Source of the DNA: Tetrahymena thermophila SB210
Lineage: Eukaryota; Ciliophora; Oligohymenophorea; Hymenostomatida; Tetrahymenidae
DNA: 64,000 bases
Assembly: GCF_000189635.1 (NCBI RefSeq)
Contig: NW_002476426.1
Span: 1-64,000, forward strand
Direction: 5' to 3'
The notes below the pieces were generated by a model, which saw only the letters and a list, made by a program, of their open reading frames with translations, was not told the DNA's origin and searched no databases. Of the stretch, positions 25,027 to 37,320 are shown in pieces; the stretch's first letter is position 1, and every line of letters begins with the position of its first letter. The position numbers and the translations under genes were made by a program.

Positions 25027-25378
25027 CAGCAAAAATAGTCAAAAATTTTTCTTATCGGTATTGATTTGACAGATAAATTTTTCAATCAAATAATCTGAAT
25101 ACTTTGGCTAATTTTATAGATATATGTGATAGAATAGAATTTATCTAAGATATGCTATATTTTATAATTTTGATTCAATCAATTTCTTCTCATTTATCAT
25201 AAAAAGCAAACTAAATTTTAATTTTTAAACAAGAGAAAATAAATAAAAATAAGCAAGCAAACAAACAAACAAAAAATGCACAATAATAATATTTTTCTAT
25301 TATAAAAATCGTAAAGTCATTCAAGGTCTAATTATTCGATTATTTTTTTAATCCCATTTATTTTTGAAGAGTATTATT
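25027..25378. other. Short intergenic spacer
   Basis: About 350 bases of AT-rich sequence between two minus-strand genes; promoter of the proline-rich gene and 3' UTR of the CcmH-like gene. A short AACA repeat lies near 25255-25272. Confidence 0.5.
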
Positions 25379-25759
25379 TCATTTTTTAAATAAGAATTTT
25401 TTCAATAATTTGTAGCCTATATAAGGAGTAGCCAAAGTAGAAATACAAACTAATGCAGACTTAATTTATTTTTTTTGCATTTATTATTTGCTATAACCAT
25501 CTGTATATCTTACATCAATAATAGAATGTTTACCAAAAATACCGCTAAATTCCTCATATATTTCTCTGTCAGTGTAACCCTTTCTAATCAAAGTATTAAC
25601 AACATTTCTTTGATTTCTTGCTATTGGCGATTCAACATGCTCAATACTTGAATTCATATTTGAGCAATCTAAACATCTAACTGAATTTGCGATTTATATT
25701 CTTCTATTTTCTATATTTTGTGATTGCTTTAAAGCTTACCTTATTTCTTCTTTATCCAT
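25379..25759 (-). CDS. CcmH/CycL-like cytochrome c maturation protein (System I)
   Basis: Intronless, 126 residues, ATG at 25759 to TGA at 25379. The central block matches the CcmH/NrfF domain: the heme-ligation thiol motif RCLDC (Cys29, Cys32), then SPIARNQRNVVNTLIRKGYTD, equivalent to the bacterial APIAxDLRxxVRxxLxxGxSD, then EIYEEFSGIFG. A transmembrane helix lies at about 101-119 (SALVCISTLATPYIGYKLL) with a basic tail. CcmH keeps apocytochrome c cysteines reduced for heme attachment, with CcmF. Unlike bacterial CcmH there is no N-terminal signal peptide, and the membrane anchor follows the domain; this fits a nuclear gene whose product enters mitochondria. Ciliate mitochondrial DNA is known to encode CcmF, so this could be its partner. 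Confidence 0.82.
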
Positions 25760-26283
25760 TTTAACTAATTTTATTTTATTGAAAGCAGTATCCTAAAAGA
25801 TGATAAGTATTTTTATTTAGATATTTTTGTATTCAAATTTAGAAAATTCTTCAATAAAACAAAGGAGATCTAACAAAATTTCAAGTATTATTTCATAATA
25901 AATTAAATAACACAGACAGAAATATGCAATTTTATAAAAAATAGTTAATATTTATTTTTAGAAACCACTCAATATTGGATCAATAATATAGCTTTAAAAT
26001 TTTTAATTATTTTTAAAAGCGATATAAAAAAAATATGATGGTTGATACAAATATACAATTGGATTTTAAGAACAAAAATTGCAAAGTTTTTTTTTTTTTA
26101 ATTTGCTATTTAATTAATATATTTTAAACTAAGATATTCATTTGAATTCTATTAACGTTTTATTTTTTATAAAAGTTTATTGTTATTTATTATTTAATTC
26201 TATAAAATTAACAATTCATTTTTCGATTCATATCTAAAATTTTGTACTGTTTTTATTATCATTTGATTTGATGGTAAAATTGA
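25760..26283. other. Intergenic spacer
   Basis: About 520 bases of AT-rich sequence between two minus-strand genes (promoter of the CcmH-like gene, 3' UTR of the arrestin-fold gene). Nothing else seen. Confidence 0.5.
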
Positions 26284-27462
26284 TCAAACAAGTATATTTA
26301 TTTCTTTTTGGTCATTCACAGATGCAAACTAAGATTTAGAAAGAGGATTGTGGTTGACAGTTTCATCCAGCTGTTTTGAGCTAATTACTTCTTCTTTTCT
26401 AGCAGAATTAAATGGTAACTATGAAGAATAAAAGTCACTTTTTATTTTTGATTTATGCATGCTATTATTATTTGCTTTTGCTATCTTTTTACTAGGATCA
26501 ACTATATTTCTCATCTTTTCAGGAATTATATTTAATTTTAAACGAGCTTTTGCATCTATAAAATTAGTAGGGCCTTTCACATAATGAGCATATAGTTCAA
26601 AAAAATATTTACAAGAAAATTACTTTCCTTAGAAAGAGGGCTATAGGTTAGGAGGAAGCTCAAATGTAGCTGATTTAGTAGCGGCTTAATCTAATTCTCC
26701 TCTTTCAAATTTTATATCTTAAGATAATATTATGTCTTTTACAGGTTCACCATTAAACTCCCTCCTAACATGCTTGATATATTGGTTTTTAGTCTTTCCA
26801 TTAAACTATATTTCTTTTATTAGGTTAAACGTCAGAGTTTCTAAAGGAATAGTAACATCTGTATTATTTATATTTATATCAACAGTAACAGACTCGCAAC
26901 TATCATAAGCAGCTTTATTACTTTTTAATCCTATTTCTACATTACCATATTCTCCATGCTCGTTTTTCAGCTTTCCTGTACTATTACTACTTATTCCCTC
27001 CTACTAAACTTCTGCTAATAGAGAAAAATAAGTAGAACCTTCTATTTTATCATATTCATCTTATAAAAGCTCTACTGGCTCTAGTATTCCTTTAATTTGA
27101 TAAACCATGCTTACTGCAAATTAAGGTTGTTCAGACATTACTCTGCTTGAAAACTAAGACTACAACTTATCAGGAACAACATAATCGAAAAAGAATTTAT
27201 GTTCTCCCTCCTTCATTTAGTTTACAGCAACTAACAAAATAGTATCACCAAAAATCTCATTTTCAGCGAATTCTATCCCTTTCTTAATAGATTCGATTCC
27301 CCTAACACGAACAGAAATTTGCCTACCAGGATATTCCTTCTTTAAAAATAGTTTTAAACGGCCAGTTATTGTATCTCCTCTGCTAATTCTAGTTTTATCT
27401 AGCAACACCTCAATCTTACCTATTTCTTCTTTATTCTTTTCTTGAATATGGCAGTTTCCCAT
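26284..27462 (-). CDS. Arrestin-fold (alpha-arrestin-like) protein
   Basis: Intronless, 392 residues, ATG at 27462 to TGA at 26284. The N-terminal half has arrestin-N features: IEVLLDKTRISRGDTITGRL, then ISVRVRGIES, then EGEHKFFFDYVVPDKL, then a strand region ending with VSMVYQIKGIL. The C-terminal half (VEIGLKSNKAAYDSCESVTVDI; EFNGEPVKDI; SATFELPP; FFELYAHYV) fits arrestin-C. A Ser/Lys-rich tail of about 70 residues follows. Such proteins act as trafficking adaptors for membrane cargo, often recruiting ubiquitin ligases; no PPxY motif is seen. The start MGNC could support N-myristoylation and palmitoylation, though residue 6 is Ile rather than the preferred Ser or Thr. Confidence 0.82.
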
Positions 27463-28588
27463 TATAATAAATTATCGATCACCAATCAATGATAATTTGT
27501 AAATTTATATTACTTATTTATAGCTTGTACCTACCTTTTAATATGTCTAAAAACAAAATAGTTCTAAATATATATCTTAAAGTTTTTTAGTGTCAATAAA
27601 CTTAGTCCTATAATTTATAGTAGCTTTTTATATGTGCTTGATGAGCTTTTTCTGTCTTCTTTCTTTTAGTTATAAATTTAATTATGCTATTGTCAAAGAA
27701 ATTTAAGTAAATCAGCTAAAATATATAAAATTAATGCTGATTTTAATTACTTTTATTTGAAAAAGCTTGTTAATAACAATATTATGTCCGTTTAAAAACA
27801 TTAACTTATTGAATATTTTAAGTATATTTTTTTCAGTAAGCATCAAATCTATTGAAATAAAGTATAACAAGAAAAATTATATATTATATTATTAAAAAGA
27901 CATTTCAAACAATTTTTATCTTTCTATCACTCGAATAATTGATATAAAAAATAAAATTATTTTTTTTAATATATATTTATTTGTGTATTATTTAGGAGAA
28001 TAAATTATTGTTTAGTGCTATTTTTTTTTTAATTTTTTAGATTCTAAAATAAAATTTGTGCTATTCGAAAAGTATTTTATTAATTTGAGAATATAGAATA
28101 TATAAAGGTTTAAAAAGAATGTCTCTATAACTCCAAAAAAGAAATTAATAATTCAATTTTTATTATTTTTTAAATAAAATTTATTATTTTACATCCATTC
28201 TTTTTCTCAATAATTACTTAATTAATTTTGAAAAAAAAACTGAAACTCTAGAAAAATAAAAGTAAAATATTTTGGAATTAAAAATCAATCAAAGCTTTTT
28301 TTCAATCAAAAAAATTAATTTATTTATTTAACTAAATTAAGTTGTTATTTTAAAATTAAATATTTTATTTAATTCTTAAAAAAAATATTATAGTTAATTT
28401 AATCAAAAATAGGAATTTTATTCATTAAAATTTATTTAAAAAAATAAACAATAACAATTAAAAATTCTTTTCAATAAAAAATATAAAAGTTGGAATAAAA
28501 TATTTAATTAATTTATAAATTATTTATTTATTTATTAATTTAATTTTTATAAATAATTGAAGAAAATTATCATCAAAATATTCATCAA
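27463..28588. other. Intergenic spacer
   Basis: About 1.1 kb of very AT-rich sequence between two minus-strand genes. No coding frame of credible composition and no RNA gene or repeat family seen. Confidence 0.5.
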
Positions 28589-30228
28589 TCAATACATTAT
28601 TTTTTTATATTGCTCAAATGTAAATTTCTCAGTAGTATTGGTTTCATTATATTTACATAAAGAGGGAATGAGGAAATCTTTACCGTTTTCTTTTCCTGTT
28701 CTCTTGAAACCAAAAATAAATCTGTTGTTATAATAAATTCCTTGAAAATCTGTAACTCCATCAAAAGTTATGCTTTAAGGAGGAAGCATATCATTTGTGA
28801 ATGAATGAATTCCTGTAGATAAATTTAACTCTGTTGCTGTTCTTGATCTATCACATGGCTTTTACTCACTATATGATTTTTCTTTTCTGCCTCCAAATAT
28901 TACAGCAGTATCGTTACTTTTAACAAAGCAATAAGCTCTTTCAGTGAAATATTTTTAAGGAATCTGCACATCTAAAATTTTAATTATACTCCATGTGTCA
29001 TTAGTTGGATCAAAAAATTCAACAGTTAGGTCTTCTTCTTCTGTATTGGAGTTAGGTGCTTAAACTTTTCCGCCAATTATAAATAATTTATTTTAGTAAA
29101 CAACTGTTGTAAATAGCTGTCTGGGATGATGAAGATCAGAAATTTATTTCCATTCCTTTCTCTCTGGATCATATCTCTCACAAGACTTCAAAGAAACATC
29201 TATATCCCTTATAGGGTCACGATAGTATCCTCCTATTGCATATACCTTACCCTAAAAGCATACTAATTGATGGAAAACTCTTGGAGTGATCATTGGACTT
29301 AAGTCGTTCAGTTCAACTTCCTTTTAAATTTATGCTTCAGGATCATCTCTAAATAATTAAACTTAGAATGTTCTTCTTTCATATTTTTTTTATTCAGGAT
29401 ATCCAAAACCACCACTTGCAAAAATAGAATGGTAACCTAATGCTTTGTTGTACATTTTACATACTGACATATACTTTTAAAAGTAAGACTATTTCCTCTC
29501 CTACAATTATTGGAAAATGAGAACTTCTTTCCATTTGTTACCCAAGCTGGGGAAGAATAAATATACAACAGATTAAAGTTTTTGATTTTTTAATGCATCT
29601 ATATTCTCATTAACAAAGACATAACCATTTTCATAAAAATCAGGAGTTTGCTTGCTCTCAAATAATGGATATTTTTTCTCGTATTCTGTAAGCATATCAG
29701 ATTCTTTAAGAACAAAATTTTCATTTTTCTATTTATCTTCTAGTATCCATTCATTTTTTTAGTCAACCTTTATTTAATAATCTTCGCCATTTGAAAAGTA
29801 AGCAATTTCATACAAATCTGGAAATAGTTGCTTCATTTTATCTACAGCATCTTGCATATCTTGATCTACATAAAATCCTTATAGATCTAAATAATTTGAG
29901 CATTCAGGACATTTGTACATTTAAAATTTTTGAGATTTTTAAATTTCTTCAAAAATTACTCTAGAAATTTCATCCAAATCAAATAAGCAACTGACTTTAT
30001 TACATTTTTCATTTCTTACATGAATTTCGACTGGCCCTGAGTTAAATATGTCTCTAAAATTTAAAAAAATACAATATAATGTTATCATGAGATAAACTTT
30101 AATTACTTTAATGGAACGATTATATAAGGGAGCTTTAATTATTTCCTTAGATTCTACATTATCTAATGAACCTTTTGTCTCTTTCTTTAATTAAGAATGG
30201 CATTTTTTATACTTTACAAGTCACTCAT
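28589..30228 (-). CDS. Kelch-repeat protein with N-terminal zinc-ribbon-like segment
   Basis: Two exons (intron 30054-30106) give 528 residues. The first about 60 residues are basic (MSDLQSIKNAILNQRKRQK), followed by a Cys-containing segment ending with KCPECSNY, a possible zinc site. From about residue 240 kelch-type blades appear: SIFASGGFGYPE, then VYAIGGYYRDP with YDPERKEWKQIS, then KLFIIGGKV with FFDPTNDTWSII, then TAVIFGGRKE. Each has the Gly-Gly then Tyr/Trp spacing of the fold. Kelch propellers are protein-binding platforms, often in ubiquitin ligases or on the cytoskeleton. No BTB, BACK or F-box is recognised, so the partner is unknown. Confidence 0.82.
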
Positions 30229-31060
30229 TATTCCTATATTGTAAAATAATTTCCCTTTTATTAATTTCTTTTTCAAAGATACTCACTAGCTTTTTATTTT
30301 TAGGTAATTTATTCTAAAATCTAAAGGTACATCAATCCAATTAGAAAATAAGAAATTAATCCAATTATCATATTAAATGATCAATCAATTTTTAATAAAA
30401 CATTAAAAAAAATAATTATTAAATTTAACTTATTGATACATGATTTTACACTTATAAAATATAAAAAATAAAATCAAAAAAAATTATTTTATTTTAAAAT
30501 AAATTTTAAACTTATTGAATTTATTTTTACATATTTCAACAACAATAAAAGCTAAAAAATAAGCTCAATTTATGATTTTAAATTTAAATTTTTCGCTAAT
30601 ATTTATTTAGCTATAGAAAATAATATAATTTGTGAATAGGTAAAATAGATAGATATATGATGAATAATTGATTGATTGATATGTATATAATTGCTTTTCT
30701 TTTACTAAAATGTTGTGATTTAAAATTTATTAATTTTATTTAATTGATTGATAGAATAGAAATTAATCATCTTGCTTAGCAGAAAATCAATATAAATTCA
30801 TGGATAAAATTTGTTCACTCAAACTTTGTTGACATATTAATTAGATGAAGGATGCGTTTGCTAATTAGTTATTTTAACAATAAGATATGTATGTAAATTG
30901 TTATGTTTATTTAACATATTAAATGAAGATAACCATTACATTCAAAATAACACATATTATTATTTAAATTTTGGCTAATACGAATTCAAATATATCAATT
31001 AATCAAAACTTACTTTCACAAAAAAAATAATATACTATATAATAATCAAAACTATAAAAA
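30229..31060. other. Divergent intergenic region
   Basis: About 830 bases between the kelch gene (minus) and the Asn/Gln-rich gene (plus), expected to carry both promoters. AT-rich; short GATT/GATA-type repetition near 30640-30680; no gene seen. Confidence 0.5.
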
Positions 31061-34000
31061 ATGATTTATTAGCATAAGAACTCCATACCAGAGTTAAAGG
31101 ACTTAAGTGAGTAAAGGTATCTAATGAGGCTTTAGCAGAAACAAAAAGATCCTCTATAGCAGTAATTTTAATAATAGCAATAAGGTACATATTTGCTGAA
31201 TGTATAAGACCCTTATTTAAATTAAATAAACGATAATTCGAATCCCATTCAAATATAATGTAAATAATATGAGTTTTATTTGTTAGAAAATGATATTAAT
31301 TAGATTATCTCGCAATCAAGGGATTTAATTATTTTTAAAAAAAATAGAAATGTACATAGGAAAATCTGAGTAAAAATAGTTTGTAAATTAGGATATCATG
31401 GAGGAATTCCCACTTGATAAAAACTAATAGTCTCCATTTGCACACAGGACTAACTAGCAAAGGAGTAAAACTATATCGCTCATGAATTATAAGGAAATAA
31501 GAAACAACAGTTAAGAAAATAATTAAAAAGGTATGAACACTACTTCAAATTAGCAGGGAAATAAAGCTTTCATTTAGCAGCAAGAAGGGAATAGAAGAGA
31601 GTAGCTCTAGTATTAACCAACTTCTACTCTTGCTAATAACTAAATGAATTTGTAAAGCCCTACTGATAACTCGTATAAAAAATATGATCAAAATATAAAT
31701 ACAGCTTACTATCCTCTCAATCAAATGTAGCTGTTAAACTAATAGCAGTTCTCCAATTAATAGTAAATAAATAATTGCAACAATTTAAATTTAGATTATG
31801 TGCCTTAATCCAATTAGGCTTAGTATTTGAATTAGCTATAAACACCTTAAAGCTCTTTACCTTAATACTAAATTAATAGAACAAACAATCACTAATTAAA
31901 TTTCATAGATAATCAAAATAATGGAGTAAGATCTAATTCTTAATAAGGGTACTTAGATCCCTCTACTGCTCCTGTAAGAGGTAATTCATAGCAACACAAT
32001 ATTGATTTAAATGGAACAAGGTCTAATTCTTAATAAGGGTTCCACAACTATTCTGTTGGTACTCCTCTTGGAATGAAATAAAATTACAACCATTTTCTAT
32101 CATAAAATTAAATTCTCACTAATTAAACTTAAGGTCTGACAAACATGACAACAACAAATAATAATAATTCTTTAGAATCATTGATTGATTTAGAAAATAA
32201 ATGGAGCGATATAAAAAGAGTTCATTAGAATTTTTAACAAAGGTCTCTTTCTAACAGCTCTTCTTCGAACAGTATTGCACCAAATCACCGTCCTAATTCA
32301 TCTCTAAACGTTTCTACTAACAATAATTTATCTTTTATAAATGCAAGTAGTGCTCTTGTTGACTAAGTAGTAAACAACTCTAAAAATTTTTAAAACTCCT
32401 CTATGCCTCAGACCCCATTTGAATCGAAATTAGAAAAACAAAACTCAATTTAAAGCAATACAAATAATAATAATAGCAACAACAATAACAATAAATTAAT
32501 CAAGAAAGTTGTCCCTCTCAGCAAAATTAATTTGAATTCCATAATACAGACAACAGGTTCTAATAGTTTTATGAACTCTAATCAATTCTCAACAGCTAAT
32601 TCTTCTAAAAATACTAAAGTTAAATTAAATTTACATGGTTCTTTTTAAGAGTAAATAATAGATAAAAACAATCCTTTTGAAAGTTAAAGTTTACCTGGTT
32701 CAACTAGAGGGCATCATGACTCATTCTAAGGTTTAAACTACAATCAAACTCATTCAACATACAATAATAATCAAAGCTAAAGCTAACTTTATGAGTTTGA
32801 TTCTCGTCCAACTCAAAATATGAACTATAACTAAAATAAAATTTAAGATAATAGCTAGAATAGCAATTTAAGTATGTTTAACCTGCATTAAAATAACCAA
32901 TACATTGACTCTGGATTTTTGTCACATCAGGTCAGCCAAGCTCATGCGAGCAGTACAAATGAGCTTTATAACAGCTCTATACCCAAACAACAGCTTAATA
33001 ATGCAAATTTATATCAGTAAAATATCTACTAAATATCTTCTGGACAGTAATAACATTAACTTATGAATCCTACAACAACCCATTAAAAGTGTCTGTCATA
33101 CTAAGATTTAAAACCACAACAATGTTTCAAAAATAATTCAATTAGTATTTAAGAAAACTACTAATCTAACAGTTTATTAGATAATAATTTAAGCAATTAT
33201 CTAGAATTTAATGTTAACAATCACCATAGTAGTAATAATAACAATTATAGTTTGAATAATACAATGAACATTACTAACAAAACATTATATTCTAATACAA
33301 ACTTACAATAAAAAATTAATGGAAATTATAAATATTAATAAAATTTTTCTTAAAGCCCAAACAAAACAAATGGAATTTATTTAAATCCTAACTAGCCCAC
33401 GAATATTAATTTTGATAATACTCAATCAGCAAATAATCCAAACTATGTTTCTTTTGAACAAAAATAAGGTGATGATTAATTTAACAAATTTAATAACTAA
33501 ATTAACTAATTTTAGCATAGCAACCATTAAACTGCTAATTTTAAGCAACCAAACTCTTATACTTAAGATTTAAATAATGGTTTAACTGTAATTTACTAAA
33601 ACAAGGGTAATCAAAAACCTTTTACTACAAGCTCAACTAAAGAAAACAATGAATGCAAAAGTAAGAATTAAGATATACTGCTTCAATCACCACAAATAAA
33701 CAATCAATAAAGATTAAACTACAGAGCAAGTCCAAATTCTTTGTAAGCTTAATAAGCGCATAATGCTCAAAGTAAAGAAAGGAAATCACCTAACTCAAAA
33801 AATGCATCTGATATAAAACCAAGAAAAAAATCATAAGAAGAAATAATCAATGTTTAAGAATAAAATAAAAAGAAAACCTACAGTGAATAGCAATTTGAAT
33901 TTATGAAGCAGCTTCTCCCAACTTACTCTCAACATATTACGAAAAAGAATTTATTTTCATAGGCTTTAGCTCAATAGAAGGGATCATTTGATTTAAATTC

Positions 34001-35983
34001 AGTTTTACCTAATTAAAATGCTTAAAACTAGCTAGACTTCACTCCTATTTAAGAACATGCCAGCTAAAATGAGATTGATAATCACTTGTAAGCAAAATAC
34101 AATGAATATAAATAACGAATATAGTATTAATAAAGAGATAATAATGGCAATAATTAGGGATTAGAAAATGCATATAAAACAGCTAATTCTAATATTTATG
34201 CAAATTCATATTTACAAGCGGCAATAAATCATACATAGAACCAAGCTTCTTTATCATCCAAGAAAAGACCATCTACTTTTTAAAATAGTAATTAAGGGTA
34301 AAGTTAGAAGGAAGTGCAGCTCAAAGACCATTATTAGACTGCATATATTTCTGAAATCATAAAAGATTAAAGAAATATTACTAATGAGTGCAATGAGAAA
34401 GTTAGCTTGAGCTAAAAGCTGATAGATTAAGAAAATAGAAATCCTAATAATGCTTAAGTTAGATAGTTAGATCATGAAAGTTTATTAAAGTTGAAGCAAG
34501 GACTGAAGCATAGCAACAGTCAGGGTTAAAACGAATTTATACAAATGTAAATTTAGTTATAATAATAATACTAATCAGTTAACAACGGGAGTGCTTGCAA
34601 TAATTAGCAGAGCAATAACAGCTAAATTACACAACAAAAAACCTATAGTCCAAGAGTTAATTATAAAATAATTTCTGAAAATATAAAAAAGTAAAAATTT
34701 GGGGTAGTTTAAAAAAATGAGAAAATTATTTAGAATAACTAAGCAGAACAAACAAAGAAAAGTTATGTGTAGAATCCCTCATAAAATATCAGCAATTAAA
34801 GTTAATCCTTTTTCCCTGAACAGCTTCTTGTACCAGTTAGTAAATCATTCATAGAGACTAAGAAAGTGCAAGCCAACTCTAATGCAGAGAAAAGTGTAAA
34901 CGAAATGTATGAAAATAAAAATTTAAACTCAAATAACTTAAATGTGATCAACAAAAAAAATAGCAAATTAACTGAGATACCAATAAAACAGGTAGTTTCT
35001 AAAAAGATCCTACCAAAGTATTAATCTGTGGCGACAGACATAAGTGAAGATATGATAAATAATAATAATTCAGGTAATATAGCAAAAACAATTTAGTAAA
35101 ATATCAAAGCTTACTAAAAAACTTAAACTGATGAACCAAAGAAAAAAAAGCTATCAATAACTTAGGCTGAGTTGAATATTCCTTAAAATTAAAATTCTCA
35201 AAAGATTCAACAGCAAGTTCCTTCATCTACAAAATATAATTCTTAACAAATTGGATTTTAAAAAACAGAAGTTGAAAAAACCACATTAAAAAGACAGCAC
35301 TCTTCATCAACTAGCAATGCTATTTATGATCCATTTAAAATAGTAAGTTAAGGTAAAATTTAATATAAAATAAATTCTTTTATTATCAAATTTATTTGTA
35401 AAGATTAATAGGCAGTGAAAGGATTGCAACCAGTAAATTAACAAAACAATAGCACATATGAGTGTAACCTAAAAATTTTAGATAATTTTGGAAATGAAAA
35501 CACTAACGCTTTAGCTTAAAATAATTAAAATAGATAGTCTTATTTATTAAATAAAAATAATCCTTCCGCTAACTATAACAAAATACAATGCATGCCTTGC
35601 AATAAAAATTTAGTAGAAGCCAAACTATAAAAGAAAGAAGAATAAATAAAAATCACAAAGGGAAAAGGTAAAAAATCAATCAATAAATATTTAAATTTTT
35701 TTTTAATTTACGCTTTGTAGAAAATTGATTTCATAATTATCTATTTTTACAATTTAATATTGGAGATTATTTTTGTATTTTTTATGGAAATAATTTATTC
35801 AATTTACATCTTATAAATTTAGTAGAGTAAAAATTAGAGGTAAATAGGGAGATCTTACAAAATTAATTACCAATTAAAAGCATAAGCGGAGCTCATAATA
35901 AATTGAGTCAATAACCCTAGCAATAAAGTTAGCAGCCTAAAACCTACTCATCTTTTATTATCCCAAATTTAGTTTTTAATTGA
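31061..35983 (+). CDS. Giant Asn/Gln-rich low-complexity (prion-like) protein
   Basis: Four exons (introns 31185-31359, 35343-35411, 35668-35825) give 1,506 residues in frame. ATG at 31061 was preferred over the internal ATG at 31398 because exon 1 joins in phase through the acceptor at 31359. Composition is dominated by Asn, Gln, Ser, Thr and Tyr for over 1,200 residues, broken by short charged or basic patches (SKERKSPNSKN; PRKKSQEE). The segment RSNSQQG occurs twice in the N-terminal part, and FEFMKQLLPTYSQHITKKNLF is a rare non-repetitive island. A CMPCNKN pair near the C-terminus might bind metal. Such sequence is typical of ciliate prion-like or RNP-granule scaffold proteins, but there is no recognisable domain, so no function is assigned. 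Confidence 0.8.
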
Positions 35984-37320
35984 GTGTTAAGTTAATGTAT
36001 TAATTATTTACAACATTTATTAAATTATCTATACTAATATTATGTTAAAATTCATTTATAACTTTGATAAGATTTTATTTCAAATTATTGCTTAGAAATG
36101 ATATTTTAAACATTCATATCCTAAGCAAAAGAGATTAAGGAAAGAGTGTAAGTAAATCTATATCTTAAAATATTTGTAGGCTTAATTAATAGTTTTTTTT
36201 TAGCAATATTTTTTTATTATAATTTTAAATTGTCAAACACCAGACTTTAAAAGAAATTGGTTATTAAAAATGTCTTCTAAATTATTTACATCATTATTTC
36301 TTTCTAAACAATTTTTTAACAAATACTTTCGAATAAAAATATATTTATTTTTCAATTGTATTTTAAAAATTCTTAATTATCCCTTAACATTACTCTTTAG
36401 TGGGAAAAATTTTACATTAAATTAATTTTAGGTTAAGAAAAATTTAGTTTGAAATCAGAATAAATAATTACTTTAAGTATTTAATTTGGAAAATAGATGG
36501 AAGATACTTTTATGAATAAAATTTATTCCATAAATTTAAGATTTTCTCCTTAGATTTAAATTTTTCTGAATTAATTATTATTTAAAAACCAAAAAAATAA
36601 TGTAATCATACAATTTATTTTGTTTTTTTTAAGAAATTTATTTATCAATTCTATTTTAAAACTTTAAGAATATTGTAATAGGTAACTTTAATGTTTCTAT
36701 CACAGTTTATATAACCTAATCTTTAATCAAAGTATTGCATCGTTTTTTATAGATCATTAAGATGGTTTGTTATTTTTTATTTATTTTAGAGATTTTGCTA
36801 ACATTTATTAGAAAACAATTTCTTGAACTCAAAAAATTAGCTTGAATCAAGAACCAGAAAACAAATTATAAATAAAATTAGATCTAACTAATTTTTTTTT
36901 CATTTGAAAATTAATGACTTCAGTAAAAATTAATCAGGATATATTATTTTTTTTTATACCAAAAATTATATTTTGTATTTGATGATTAAGAAGAGCTTAA
37001 TTATTCAAAGTAAGCTTAATTAATATGATAAGTATTCAAGTATGTTTCTTACTAAATATTTATCATCAAACTTCTATCTTAATATATTAATAGCATTAAT
37101 TTTATAGCTTACTATCAATTAATAAAAATTAAGCATAACTAAGTTTTAAGCAAAGGAAAGCTGAAATCATTAAAATAAGAAAACAAAAAACAAAACCAAT
37201 TGATCAAAAAGTTTAATAACATTAATTTACTCTAAATTTTTAGAAATTAATACAGAAAAATTGCATTATTTACTTTACTCTAAGTTTTATTTAAAAGTAA
37301 TACAAAAAGATAGAATATAA
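35984..37320. other. Intergenic spacer
   Basis: About 1.3 kb of AT-rich sequence between two plus-strand genes. No coding frame, RNA gene or repeat recognised. Confidence 0.5.

Noticed and set aside
31398-31400. ATG at 31398 as the start of the Asn/Gln-rich gene
   Set aside because: An upstream exon starting at 31061 joins in phase through the acceptor at 31359 and extends the same Gln-rich composition; 31398 remains a possible alternative start.
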